From Pseudoduganella violaceinigra DSM 15887 (lineage in GTDB: Bacteria; Pseudomonadota; Gammaproteobacteria; Burkholderiales; Burkholderiaceae_D): 64,000 nucleotides of DNA. How positions within the stretch are numbered: position 1 is the stretch's first letter; the number at the start of each line of letters is the position of its first letter. Under the pieces are notes generated by a model. That model saw only the letters and a list, made by a program, of their open reading frames with translations, did not search any database and was not told the origin of the DNA. The translations under genes were made by a program, and so were the position numbers. This document shows positions 7,745 through 16,330 of the stretch, piece by piece. The stretch spans positions 332,579 through 396,578 of the forward strand of contig NZ_KE384357.1 in NCBI RefSeq assembly GCF_000425385.1, read 5' to 3'.

Positions 7745-9961
7745 TTAAAGTTTGCCGCGAATGCTGATGAAGAACTGGCGCGGCGCCCCGCCCTGCAGCG
7801 TGGCGAACGTGCCCATGGCATCCGAGGCCACGAAGCCGTTTGATCCGATGGTGGCGAAATACCGCTTGTCGAACAGATTGCTCACGTTCAGTTGCAGGAC
7901 CAGTTCCTTGAACATGCCGCCCGCCGGGAGCTTGTATCCGGCCGAAAGGTTGCCCAGCCAGTAGGACGGCACCGCGCCGTCGTTCACATAGGTATAGAAC
8001 CGCTTGCCGGTGTATTTGGCACCCAGCGTGGCAAACCAAGCGGCGTTTTCAAAAGCCAGTTCGCTACTTAACATCTTGCGGGGCGTATCGACCACGTATT
8101 TGCCGTTGACAGCAAGCAGTTTGCCGTTATCCATGTAATCCGACTGGTACCTGGAATCGTTCAGGGTTGCGGTGTTGAACCAGCTCAGATCCCGGCTTAT
8201 CTTCCACACTGCGATGGCTTCCAGCCCCCTGGTCCTGACCTTGCCCACGTTGACGAAGGTGCTGGGGCAGCCGGCAATGCCGACGCAGGTGGCCACACTC
8301 AGAAGCCTATCGTCGAAACGGACGCGGTAGAGCGCCAGCGAACCCTGGATGCCGGGCCGCTTGAAGCGGTAGCCGAGGTCCAGATTGGTGGAGGTTTCCG
8401 GCTTCAGCGTCGGCTGGCTCCGGTTGACGGCCGCTTGGGTCTGCGAAAAAGGCCCGCTCACGCCCGGCTGGTAAGCACGCATGTTTGACGCGGCCGAGGC
8501 AAACACCTCATCGTCCGGGGTGACCGCATAGGTCAGTCCTCCCTGCGGCAGGAAGGTTTTGCTTGCCTGGATCACGCCGCCCGCACGGCTGCCGGCCAGG
8601 CTGATCGCGTCGATCCGGACACGAGGGCTCTTGAAGCCCCCGTTGATTTTGAGCTTGCCCTCCATCGCGCTCAGGCTGTCCTGGACGTAAAACTGGCGGG
8701 TGACCGTCTCGAAATCCTGTTTGAATCCGGTGCTCATCGGCCCCGACAGGAAGTGGTTCGTGTCTTCCGGTCCCGTCACGGCGTAGAAGTTGCGTGCCAG
8801 CGCATGATGGCTGCGCTCGGCCCACAGGCCCGCCGTCAGTTGGTTATTCGCGAAGTTCCAGCTCAGGTCCGAAACCAGGCCGTTGCGCCCGATCGCATAT
8901 TCCGTGGTGCGGATCGAGATCGGCATCACGGGCGACGAAGCGGTATAGGGCGTGTACCAATGGCCCTGCCCCTGATTTTCGTGGCGGTAGATGGTGGTTT
9001 TCAGCTCCACGTTGGGGGCCGGATTCCATTCCAGCGACACCCCGCCCAAATGATCCTTGCGCAGGCCGCGTCCCAGGTAGTAGGCGTCGTCCAGGTTATT
9101 CACGGCGCCGTTGAATACTTTGTTGGCAGCGTTCACGGCACGCTGCCAGTCCGGCGCATAGTTATCCCAGTTATAGCCCAGGCGGCCCAACATCTCCAGC
9201 GACAGATCCTGGTAGTCGGTTTCCTTGCGGCCCGAGTAGTTATAGAAGGCGCTCATCTGACCGCCGTCAAACCGGTATTCGATGCGCGAATTGAACTGGT
9301 CCTGGTCCTGCCCGCCCCACCCCTTCCATTTGTCGGCGCGCTGGCGCGTGCCGCTGATGAAGAACTTGGTATTGCCGCTCATCTGGCCGCTGTCGATGCG
9401 CACGAAGGTGCGCGACGTATTGTCGCTGCCCAGGGTCTGCGCGAAATCCAGGCCTCGGCTGTCCGCCGGCGACACTGTGAAGAACTGCACCGTGCCGCCC
9501 AGATTACTGGTCGACGCAGTGCCCAGCGCCCCCGCGCCCTGCGACACGGCCACGCGGCCAATATTCTCCGAAGAGATGGCGCGGCTGATATGCAGGCCGT
9601 TGTTATTACCGTAGCTCATATCGCCCAACGGCACACCATCCAGCGTAAAGCCAAGCTGGTTCTGATTGAAACCGCGGATGCTGATGCGGGTCGACCATTC
9701 GTACGCCCCAAACGGATCGGACGACTGGAAGCTCACGCCCGGCAGCTTTTCCAGCGCTTTCAACGGACTGCCGCCGGGAACTGCCTTGACGATGTCGGCG
9801 TGGCTGATACTCTGCGTCTGGCGCGACTGGCCAGCGCCCAGCACTTCGACCACCGGAATAGTGTCAGTTCCAGGATCGCCCGCCGCATACGCGACACCGC
9901 CCACCGCCTGCATCAGCATCGCGGCGAGGCACAGTGGATTCAAATAGATTTGCGCATCCAT
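7745..9961 (-). CDS. TonB-dependent outer-membrane receptor (Fur-linked operon)
   Basis: 738 residues from the ATG at 9961. Signal peptide (ends AYAA), plug domain (SHADIVKAVPGGSPLKALEK, RISIRGFNQNQLGFTLDGV, VAVSQGAGALGTASTSNLGG) and a long beta-barrel ending in ISIRGKL. It begins two bases after the stop of the periplasmic binding-protein gene, so the pair forms an operon read from the promoter region that contains a Fur box at 10748-10770. This strongly suggests a role in uptake of an iron-containing ligand, though the ligand (siderophore, haem or other) is not visible. The frame also allows a TTG at 9967. Confidence 0.92.
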   Translation of the reverse strand: MDAQIYLNPLCLAAMLMQAVGGVAYAAGDPGTDTIPVVEVLGAGQSRQTQSISHADIVKAVPGGSPLKALEKLPGVSFQSSDPFGAYEWSTRISIRGFNQNQLGFTLDGVPLGDMSYGNNNGLHISRAISSENIGRVAVSQGAGALGTASTSNLGGTVQFFTVSPADSRGLDFAQTLGSDNTSRTFVRIDSGQMSGNTKFFISGTRQRADKWKGWGGQDQDQFNSRIEYRFDGGQMSAFYNYSGRKETDYQDLSLEMLGRLGYNWDNYAPDWQRAVNAANKVFNGAVNNLDDAYYLGRGLRKDHLGGVSLEWNPAPNVELKTTIYRHENQGQGHWYTPYTASSPVMPISIRTTEYAIGRNGLVSDLSWNFANNQLTAGLWAERSHHALARNFYAVTGPEDTNHFLSGPMSTGFKQDFETVTRQFYVQDSLSAMEGKLKINGGFKSPRVRIDAISLAGSRAGGVIQASKTFLPQGGLTYAVTPDDEVFASAASNMRAYQPGVSGPFSQTQAAVNRSQPTLKPETSTNLDLGYRFKRPGIQGSLALYRVRFDDRLLSVATCVGIAGCPSTFVNVGKVRTRGLEAIAVWKISRDLSWFNTATLNDSRYQSDYMDNGKLLAVNGKYVVDTPRKMLSSELAFENAAWFATLGAKYTGKRFYTYVNDGAVPSYWLGNLSAGYKLPAGGMFKELVLQLNVSNLFDKRYFATIGSNGFVASDAMGTFATLQGGAPRQFFISIRGKL

Positions 9962-9963
9962 TT

Positions 9964-10704
9964 TCAATAACGCCCGGCCGCCAGATCGGCCATGTACTGG
10001 TCGTATTTGCCGCTGTCTTTCAGCTTGCGCAAACCACGATTGAAGCGTTCGATGTAGCCTGCATTGGCTTTGTCGGCGCGGCGCATGATCAAGCGGTATT
10101 GCGTGATATTGTAACGCCCCGGCGCCACAACGATGCCGGCAGCGTCCTCCGGCTTGAACCTGGTGCGCAGAATATACAGGCCGACATCGAGGCTGGCCGG
10201 CACGATATCGACGCGCCCGGCCAACAGTTTTCGCAAATTCAGCTCTTCGGTTGGGGCCCGGTCCACGCGGATACCCGGCAGACCTTCGAAACGGTAATCA
10301 TAGCCCGCCACACCCCCAATACGCAGGCCGGCAAGCTCCTCATCCCTTGTCCAGCGAAAGCTAGTTCCTTTGCGAATGAAAAACACGGACTGCGCTTCGA
10401 GCACCGGGTCGCTGAACAGGAAATCCCGCACGCGTTCCGAGTTGTCGCCACCGAGGCTCCAGACCACGGAGCCGTTGACCACGCCCCGCTGCGCTTCGGC
10501 ATACGCACGCTGCCAGGGCCGGAACACATAATGGACGGTGACCCCCTCCAGCGCAAACGCCTCGGAGACGATGCGCGATACGGCGCCATTGTGCGGCAGC
10601 GACTCCGACAGGTATGGCAACCACTCGCCATTACTCAATGTAATAGTCTCTGCCCACGCCATCGGTGCGGCCAGTGCATAAGCCAGGAGAGCCATCCATT
10701 TCAT
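9964..10704 (-). CDS. Periplasmic substrate-binding protein (PBP2/SBP_bac_3 type)
   Basis: 246 residues from ATG 10704 (MKWMALLAYALAAPMAWA signal peptide); an in-frame ATG at 10722 is also possible. The fold signature is that of family-3 extracellular solute-binding proteins: WLPYLSESLPHNGAVSRIV, RDFLFSDPVLEAQSVFF, LAGLRIGGVAGYDY, LLAGRVDIVPASLDVG. Such proteins bind small polar solutes, but no ABC permease or ATPase gene is nearby, so it may act as a stand-alone sensor/carrier or work with a distant transporter. It is the first gene of an operon with the TonB receptor, and its promoter region holds the Fur box, so iron-dependent repression is likely. The polar amino-acid specificity usual for the family is not shown. 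Confidence 0.85.
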   Translation of the reverse strand: MKWMALLAYALAAPMAWAETITLSNGEWLPYLSESLPHNGAVSRIVSEAFALEGVTVHYVFRPWQRAYAEAQRGVVNGSVVWSLGGDNSERVRDFLFSDPVLEAQSVFFIRKGTSFRWTRDEELAGLRIGGVAGYDYRFEGLPGIRVDRAPTEELNLRKLLAGRVDIVPASLDVGLYILRTRFKPEDAAGIVVAPGRYNITQYRLIMRRADKANAGYIERFNRGLRKLKDSGKYDQYMADLAAGRY

Positions 10705-10747
10705 TGCCCTAGCATACATCAAGGTTCGGTTTTCATAACGTCTATAG

Positions 10748-10770
10748 TTGCAAATGATTCTCATTTACAA
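10748..10770. promoter_or_regulatory. Fur box between fur and the SBP-TonB receptor operon
   Basis: Arms TTGCAAATGA and TCATTTACAA with a 3-base centre form a 23-bp inverted repeat with one mismatch. The inner 19 bases (10750-10768) match the classical Fur consensus at 13 of 19 positions by my count. It lies 43 bp upstream of the binding-protein ATG and just upstream of the fur coding frame, so it can serve both directions. Confidence 0.85.
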
Positions 10771-10777
10771 TACGATT

Positions 10778-11230
10778 ATGGGAACTAAGGGGAACCAATT
10801 GGACATTACCCGTGACATCCACGCGTCGGGACTGAAGGTCACCGCCGCGCGCCAACGCATCCTTGAACTCTTCCACGCAAGCCCGCAGCAGCACCTGACG
10901 GCGGAAGATGTCTATCGCTTGCTTTGGGCCGAGCACAAGGACTTTGGCATGGCGACGGTGTACCGCGTGCTGATGCAATTCGTTGCAGTCGAGATCCTGG
11001 TGCGTAACCAGTTTGAAAACAGCCCTGCCCGCTTCGAACTGAACACGGGCAAGCACCACGACCATATGATTTGCACGCGCTGCGGCCGTGTCGAAGAATT
11101 CGTCGATCCCGACATCGAGAGGCGTCAGCATGCCGTCGCCCAGCGCAGCGGCTTCGCCCTGGTCGAACATACGCTATCCTTGTACGGCCAGTGCCGGCAC
11201 TGCGGGAGCGAACGGACGACACCGGCCTGA
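10778..11230 (+). CDS. fur: Ferric uptake regulator family protein
   Basis: 150 residues from the ATG at 10778. Winged-helix DNA-binding half (GLKVTAARQRILELF, HLTAEDVYRLL, DFGMATVYRVLMQF) and a metal-binding dimerisation half with HHDHMICTRCGRVEEF and CRHCGS, the His cluster and CxxC pairs of Fur. With Fe2+ it represses iron-uptake genes. A Fur box immediately upstream indicates autoregulation. The start is uncertain: the ATG lacks a ribosome site, while a TTG at 10799 (first residues LDITRDIHASG) has AAGGGG six bases upstream and would leave room for the operator/promoter. A PerR- or Zur-type relative cannot be excluded from sequence alone, but the box is Fur-like. Confidence 0.92.
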   Translation: MGTKGNQLDITRDIHASGLKVTAARQRILELFHASPQQHLTAEDVYRLLWAEHKDFGMATVYRVLMQFVAVEILVRNQFENSPARFELNTGKHHDHMICTRCGRVEEFVDPDIERRQHAVAQRSGFALVEHTLSLYGQCRHCGSERTTPA

Positions 11231-11356
11231 TGACCTGGGCGGGCACTTGACCGTCTGCCGGAAAAATATTTGCCAACGCCTGTCGATTTTGGGCGCCGCC
11301 ATCCGTCGGAGGAATGAGGCACCGATTGCCTATTCCACCTCAGCCAAGGAGACAGC

Positions 11357-11755
11357 ATGAAACCACAGATCACCCTCAACTTGCCCGTGCAGGACCTGAA
11401 CAAGTCCAAAGCCTTCTTTTCGGCGCTAGGCTTTACATTCAATGCCCGATTTAGCGGCGACAACGCGGCGTTCATGAGCGTCGTCGGCGACACGATCCAA
11501 GCCATGCTGACGACCGAGCCTTTCTTCAAGTCTCTGATCGACAAGCCCTTGGCGCCAGCCAGGGAAGCCAATGAACTCGTCATCTGCCTGAGCTGCGAAA
11601 GCCGCGAAGAAGTCGACACCCTCATCGCCAAGGCCGTCGCCGCCGGCGGCCGCACGCCGCATCCCCCGGAAGATCACGGCTTCATGTATGACCAGGGCTT
11701 CGAAGACATCGACGGACACCTTTGGAACCTGGTCTGGGTGGCACCGGAAGCTTAA
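11357..11755 (+). CDS. VOC-family (glyoxalase/bleomycin-resistance fold) protein
   Basis: 132 residues, a single vicinal-oxygen-chelate domain: N-terminal beta strand ITLNLPVQDLNKSKAFFSALGF, then FSGDNAAFMSVVGDTIQAML, and C-terminal FEDIDGHLWNLVWV. The extended loop with HPPEDHGFMYDQGF resembles the uncharacterised lactoylglutathione-lyase-like subgroup rather than true glyoxalase I. A ribosome-binding site AAGGAGAC precedes the ATG. It stands alone between fur and the catalase cluster with 126 bp upstream. Substrate and even enzymatic activity are unknown. Confidence 0.88.
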   Translation: MKPQITLNLPVQDLNKSKAFFSALGFTFNARFSGDNAAFMSVVGDTIQAMLTTEPFFKSLIDKPLAPAREANELVICLSCESREEVDTLIAKAVAAGGRTPHPPEDHGFMYDQGFEDIDGHLWNLVWVAPEA

Positions 11756-12030
11756 GCTTTCCGCGCGGCGTTCCCTTACCCCGGTTTGTGAACTGACTGG
11801 GCGCACTACCGCGTGGCCGGACATTCCCTCATGTATTCCGCGGCGACGCGGTACGATCGCAGCCGACGCCTGCCAGTCGCCGAGAGAAATGGTTAAGCCC
11901 GGCGACTAACCGTGGTTTCGACATGCGGTCCCAGTCTTACATGGAAGGACGCGGACGGCCTATCCCCGCGCTCCCTTGCGCCCCCTATCATGGTCCCGAG
12001 CATCACCGACACCACGATGAGGAGGAGCCC

Positions 12031-12933
12031 ATGTTTGCCCACAACAAGCGATTGCAGTACACCGTACGCGTCAGCGAAACCAACCCCGGTCTCGCCAACC
12101 TGATGCTGGAACAGTTTGGCGGCCCCCAGGGAGAATTGGCAGCCGCGTGCCGCTACTTTACCCAGGCCATCAGCGAGGACGACCCAGGGCGACGCGATAT
12201 GTTATTCGACATCGCCACCGAAGAACTCAGCCACCTTGAAGTCATCGGCAACATCGTCGTCATGTTGAACAAGGGCGCGAAGGGCCGCCTGGCCGAGGGC
12301 GTCGAAGAACAGGGTGAACTGTACCGCGCCATTACGGGCGCCGGCAACGACAGCCACCTGACGCAGCTTCTTTACGGCGGCGGCGCGGCCCTGGTCAACT
12401 CGGCAGGCGTGCCGTGGAGTGCAGCCTATATCGATACGATAGGCGAACCGACGGCCGATCTACGCTCCAATATCGCGGCCGAAGCGCGTGCCAAGATCGT
12501 CTACGAACGCCTGATCAACCTGACCGAGGATCCCGGCGTTCGGGAAGCGCTCGGCTTCTTGATGACGCGCGAAATCGCGCACCAGAAGTCGTTCGAGAAA
12601 GCGCTGTATGCGATCGAGCCGAACTTCCCTCCCGGGAAAATGCCCGGCTCGCCCGAGTTCGCGAACGTCTACTTCGACATGTCGCAAGGCGGGCCGGAGG
12701 TTCGCGGGCCGTGGAACGACGGACCGAAGTGGCAAACCGTCAGCGGCCGGGATCAACAGCAAGCGGTCGATGGCGGCGACGGTTCCGCTTCTGCCGCGCT
12801 GTCCGAAGACGAAGCCGCCATCTTGGATCAAATGGCTGCGCGCACCATGTCCAACCCGAATGCCGATCCGCTCACCGGTGCGGAACTGGGCGCAGTCAAG
12901 TTGCCAGGCAATGGCGATGCACGCGCATCCTGA
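12031..12933 (+). CDS. Manganese-containing catalase
   Basis: 300 residues. Four-helix-bundle dimanganese catalase that splits hydrogen peroxide. Metal-ligand regions are visible: QFGGPQGELAAACRYFTQA (first Glu), ATEELSHLEVIGN (Glu and His), AEARAKIVYERL (Glu) and TREIAHQKSFEKAL (His). The C-terminal tail is rich in Gly/Asp/Ala and carries the commonly seen DPLTGAELG end. GAGGAGG six bases upstream fixes the ATG at 12031. It overlaps the following ZIP transporter gene by 23 bp, so the two are coupled; this fits manganese or other divalent-metal supply for the enzyme. Confidence 0.95.
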   Translation: MFAHNKRLQYTVRVSETNPGLANLMLEQFGGPQGELAAACRYFTQAISEDDPGRRDMLFDIATEELSHLEVIGNIVVMLNKGAKGRLAEGVEEQGELYRAITGAGNDSHLTQLLYGGGAALVNSAGVPWSAAYIDTIGEPTADLRSNIAAEARAKIVYERLINLTEDPGVREALGFLMTREIAHQKSFEKALYAIEPNFPPGKMPGSPEFANVYFDMSQGGPEVRGPWNDGPKWQTVSGRDQQQAVDGGDGSASAALSEDEAAILDQMAARTMSNPNADPLTGAELGAVKLPGNGDARAS

Positions 12934-13810
12934 GCTCAGGCCCAGCCAGATACGGCGCGCCCTTGGCGCCGCGATCTGCCTGGCCGGAGCGCTGGTCGTG
13001 CTGCACAAGTTACTGGCCCTGCTTGCCGACTTGCCGCTACCGGCGCAGCAGGCATTGACAGGCGGTTTCTGGGCCGCCGCAGCCACCGCGGCCGGCACCT
13101 TGCCAATCATTCTGCCTGGTGCTTTCTCGCAGCGCTGCTATGACGCGGCGCTGGGGCTTGGGGGCGGCATCATGCTGGCGGCAACCTCGTTCTCGTTGGT
13201 GCTGCCCGCGCTTGCGGTCAGCCGCGGCAGTGGCGCGGGTCCGTTCAACGCCAGCCTGACGGTTGGCAGCGGCATCATGCTGGGCATGCTGCTGGTCGTC
13301 TTGCTCGGCCACCTGGTGCAATCGGAACGGGTGCTGGAAAGCAGCGGAGCCGATGATGGCCCCTCCGCCACCGCGCGTGCATGGTTATTCGTGACGGCTG
13401 TCGCCATTCACAACCTGCCCGAGGGTGTCGCCATCGGCGTCGGCTATGGCGGCGTCGATCTCGCCAAAGCCCACACCCTAGCCATGGGGATCGCCATCCA
13501 GGACATCCCCGAGGGGCTGGTTGTCGCCCTGGCCTTACGTGGCGTGGGCTACGGCCGCGGTTATGCGGCAGCTTTGGGCGCAGTATCCGGCCTGGTGGAA
13601 CCGCTCGGGGCCGTCGCAGGCGCCCTGCTGATCGAAGCCAGCACCACGCTCCTGCCCTGGGGACTGGCTGGTGCGGCCGGCGCCATGTTGTACGTCATCT
13701 GCCACGACGTTGTACCGGAAGCCCAGCGGCGCGGCCATTGCAATATCGCTTCCAGCGCGCTGGTGGTCGGCTTCATCGTCATGATGGTGCTCGACACAGC
13801 GCTTTCATAA
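12911..13810 (+). CDS. ZIP-family divalent metal transporter
   Basis: 299 residues, about eight membrane segments. The ZIP metal-site motifs are present: AIHNLPEGVAIG (TM4) and AIQDIPEGLVVAL (TM5, with Gln-Asp where other members have His-Asn), then a final VICHDVVPEAQRRGH segment. ZIP proteins move Zn2+, Fe2+ or Mn2+ into the cytosol. It starts inside the 3' end of the Mn-catalase gene (ATG at 12911 or 12917), and 19 bp separate it from the next gene, so all three form an operon; manganese import for the catalase is a reasonable inference, not proven. No histidine-rich loop is seen. Confidence 0.92.
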   Translation: MAMHAHPELRPSQIRRALGAAICLAGALVVLHKLLALLADLPLPAQQALTGGFWAAAATAAGTLPIILPGAFSQRCYDAALGLGGGIMLAATSFSLVLPALAVSRGSGAGPFNASLTVGSGIMLGMLLVVLLGHLVQSERVLESSGADDGPSATARAWLFVTAVAIHNLPEGVAIGVGYGGVDLAKAHTLAMGIAIQDIPEGLVVALALRGVGYGRGYAAALGAVSGLVEPLGAVAGALLIEASTTLLPWGLAGAAGAMLYVICHDVVPEAQRRGHCNIASSALVVGFIVMMVLDTALS

Positions 13811-13829
13811 TGACCGAACGGAGGACCTC

Positions 13830-14351
13830 ATGACTGACGATGCAATCGCCCCAAGAGAACACCTGACTGATTGGCTACGCGACGCGCACGCCATGGAACA
13901 ACAAGCCGAAGCCATGCTAAAAGCCATGGCGCAACGGCTTGAGCACTATCCGGACCTGCACAGCCGCGTGGTCGAACACCTGGGCGAAACGCGTTGGCAA
14001 CGCGAGCAGCTGGAAGGCTGCCTGACCCGGCTTGGCAGCAGCCCGTCCACGGTAAAGGACATCACGGGAAAGCTGATGGCTTTTGGAGAAAGCGTCGTGG
14101 CGATGATGGCCAGTGATGAAGTAGTCAAGGGAGCAATGGCCGGCTATGTCTTCGAGCACATGGAAATTGCGAGCTACACAGTGCTGATCAAGGCCGCGGA
14201 CACGGCAGGCGATCTGCAAACCAAGGGCGTCTGCGAACAGATCATCAAGCAGGAAGCCGCAATGGCCGAGTGGCTGCTGCAGCATTTGCCCGCCACGACC
14301 AGCAATTTCCTGTCGCGCTCAGCCAGGCCAGGCGTCGAGGCCAAGGTTTGA
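13830..14351 (+). CDS. DUF892 (YciE/YciF-like) ferritin-like protein
   Basis: 173 residues, all-helical. LRDAHAMEQQAEAMLKAMAQ, VVEHLGETRWQREQLEGCL, VFEHMEIASYTVLIKAAD and CEQIIKQEAAMAEWLLQHLP give the four-helix pattern with Glu/His positions typical of DUF892 ferritin-like stress proteins. The exact role is unknown; members are often induced by stress and located near Mn-catalases, as here. GGAGGACCTC upstream of the ATG is a strong ribosome site. It is the last gene of the catalase-ZIP operon. Confidence 0.9.
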   Translation: MTDDAIAPREHLTDWLRDAHAMEQQAEAMLKAMAQRLEHYPDLHSRVVEHLGETRWQREQLEGCLTRLGSSPSTVKDITGKLMAFGESVVAMMASDEVVKGAMAGYVFEHMEIASYTVLIKAADTAGDLQTKGVCEQIIKQEAAMAEWLLQHLPATTSNFLSRSARPGVEAKV

Positions 14352-14445
14352 CGCCGATCGATAGCGACGCCAGATGGCGGCGGTTGCCAGGCACTATGCC
14401 GGTACGGCAAAAACCAAACGGCGATTCCGCCCCTGGAAAGGTTAT

Positions 14446-15483
14446 TTACCTCAACCAGCCGATGCGCCTCAAATCTGCCTTAATAAAGGCATAGATAACA
14501 GGTGCGGCGACCATGCCGGCTGGGCCGAACAGCAGTTCGAAGGTAAACAGCACGATGAGCAGCTCCCATGCCTTGGCGCCTATCTCATGGCCTTGGATAC
14601 GCGCGTTGAGGAAGTATTCGAGCTTATGGATGAGGACCAAAAAACCCAGTGAGACAAGCGCAGCTGGAAATGCCACACTCAGCGCCAGGGTGCAGATGAG
14701 TGCGTTCGATAGCAGATTGCCGACCACCGGAATCAGGCCGAGGAGGAACGTCGCCAGAATCAGTGTTTTGGCGTATGGCAGGTGCCAACCGAGCAGTGGC
14801 ATGACAATGAGCAGGAACGAGCCAGTCATGAACGCGTTGATGGCGGCAATCTTAGTTTGAGCCCATGCGACGTTCTTGAACGAGTTGGATAGCAGTGCCC
14901 ACAGGCGGCTCCATTCGGCGAAGAAGACAGGCTGCGGTTCGCTTCCAGCCGCCGACGTTGACAAGCTGACCGCGGCGAGTACGCCTGTAATCCAGCCGAT
15001 GAGCGTCAGCAGCAGGCTGTGCATAATATGCGACCCCAAGCCTGCCACCACATTGGCATGCTCCTTTAGGGCACCAGCGGCCATTGCGCGCAGTTCCAAT
15101 AACGAATCAGGGAGGTACACCGCCAAGCCCTCCGGCAGATATTGTTTTACTTGCGACACGGTCTCCGCCAGCGTGAGCATGAACGCGCGCAGGGATTCGC
15201 CACCAAGGAATTGGGCAACCAGGACGCTGGTCACGGCCAACACCGCCAGCGAACCCACGCCGACGATGACGCCGGACAGCAGTTCGTGCGAAAGCAACTT
15301 GCGATTACGGTCCCAGCGGCGCAACCTTGTCAGCAAGGTGCGCGTGAGCACGAAGGCTAGCAGCCCGGCCAGCAAGGCCGGAACGGTGTGCACAACCAGG
15401 GCGCCGAGGATACAGAGGGTAAATAGGCCGCCAGCCACCATGTGAGGGACGGAGATTTTATGCTCAGTGCTGATAGTATTCAA
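14446..15483 (-). CDS. AI-2E family (PerM/YdiK-like) membrane transporter
   Basis: About 345 residues with seven or eight hydrophobic segments. The C-terminal part shows the family pattern LGLIPVVGNLLSNALICTLALS and IHKLEYFLNARIQGHEIGAKAWELL. Members export quorum-sensing or other small solutes, or act as ion antiporters; specificity here is unknown. I chose a TTG at 15483, giving MNTISTEHKISVPHMVAGG, because GGA lies eight bases upstream and the resulting N-terminus looks like relatives; the frame is open to 15612, and ATG 15441 is another option. The gene ends next to the DUF892 gene (convergent, 94-bp gap). Confidence 0.88.
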   Translation of the reverse strand: MNTISTEHKISVPHMVAGGLFTLCILGALVVHTVPALLAGLLAFVLTRTLLTRLRRWDRNRKLLSHELLSGVIVGVGSLAVLAVTSVLVAQFLGGESLRAFMLTLAETVSQVKQYLPEGLAVYLPDSLLELRAMAAGALKEHANVVAGLGSHIMHSLLLTLIGWITGVLAAVSLSTSAAGSEPQPVFFAEWSRLWALLSNSFKNVAWAQTKIAAINAFMTGSFLLIVMPLLGWHLPYAKTLILATFLLGLIPVVGNLLSNALICTLALSVAFPAALVSLGFLVLIHKLEYFLNARIQGHEIGAKAWELLIVLFTFELLFGPAGMVAAPVIYAFIKADLRRIGWLR

Positions 15484-15608
15484 TCGGACGATTCCATGAC
15501 TTGTTTGAGGCGAGCTTGCACGCGCGACTTTGGACCTGCTGTGGGGCGCTTTCCTTTGCTTGGTCAGAATCCACCTTCCAATGCGTTTGGCGCCCCCCAG
15601 GGGATATA

Positions 15609-15848
15609 TCAAGCACTATTTGAGGGCCTCTTCTTCATTTTTTCAACCTTCGCCTTTAGCTTTTCGTGGGCCAGAATTTCTCGCACCAGGTTCCATACGG
15701 TTTCAGGCATTGGGCGATGATCATTGGACGACTCAGGAAGCAGCCATTTGTCCAGCGTTCGTCGCGCGCAACCAAGCCGGACAGCGAATGCATCCCGCGT
15801 CATGCCCAGTTCCACCATAGCCGACAGTAAAAACTCATTTTGCGTCAT
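15609..15848 (-). CDS. Small helix-turn-helix protein
   Basis: 79 residues from ATG 15848 (an in-frame ATG at 15890 would add 14). MTQNEFLLSAMVELGMTRDA, FAVRLGCARRTLDKWLLP reads as a helix-turn-helix like those of small Cro/XRE-type or replication-control regulators, followed by a charged tail (HEKLKAKVEKMKKRP). I recognise the general type but not a named family member. A perfect 17-bp palindrome (15865-15881) lies just upstream of the start and may be its operator. The gene is upstream of and co-directional with the AI-2E transporter (125-bp gap), so it may regulate it. Confidence 0.7.
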   Translation of the reverse strand: MTQNEFLLSAMVELGMTRDAFAVRLGCARRTLDKWLLPESSNDHRPMPETVWNLVREILAHEKLKAKVEKMKKRPSNSA

Positions 15849-15864
15849 TAGCTGTCTGTATGTA

Positions 15865-15881
15865 TATCCCCTGTGGGGATA
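15865..15881. promoter_or_regulatory. Palindrome upstream of the HTH gene
   Basis: TATCCCC-TGT-GGGGATA, perfect 7-bp arms, 16 bp before the ATG at 15848. A related sequence (CCCC-A-GGGGATAT, about 15595-15607) sits at the 3' end of the HTH gene, upstream of the AI-2E transporter. Function as an operator is inference. Confidence 0.5.
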
Positions 15882-15890
15882 GTACATCAT

Positions 15891-16330
15891 TACATCGATT
15901 CAAGGCCACTGGGTATGGCATGACCACGGATGGCAATGGCAACCTGGGCATTGGTACCAAGGCTACGCGCGTCCGAGGCCCCTAGTAATCGTTGAGATTC
16001 CAGGTCACTGGAGTTAGCACCAAAATGAATGGGAATGGTCACGTGGACATTGGGAACGGTAAGTCTGGTCGGGAATTTACTTCCAGCCTACGCGCTTCGT
16101 CGGACATGCACCGCCGCCATAAAGTTCGCAGGCCCTTCCGGACCGCGAAATTATCCAACGGCAACGAGGCTGGATTTTGCTGTTCAGGTCAAAACTAATA
16201 CCCCGTTTGCAGGCGGTCCAAGAATCAAAGGGCAACGGCTTTGCATGCCGTTTTATGCTGGGGACTCAACACTTAGTTCCTGCTACCAAATTGCTAGTGC
16301 TGAGTTTTCCTCCGGTTTGTGCGTACGGAG
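15891..16330. other. Gene-poor stretch with a decayed 33-codon repeat
   Basis: No intact gene is seen. In plus-strand frame 2 two related units lie exactly 99 bp apart, at about 15896 and 15995: RFKATGYGMTTDGNGNLGIG and RFQVTGVSTKMNGNGHVDIG. They share RF, TG, NGNG and IG positions. Two stops (TAG TAA near 15983) separate them. This looks like the remnant of a repeat-containing, probably secreted or surface, protein. The rest of the stretch shows nothing I recognise. Confidence 0.45.
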
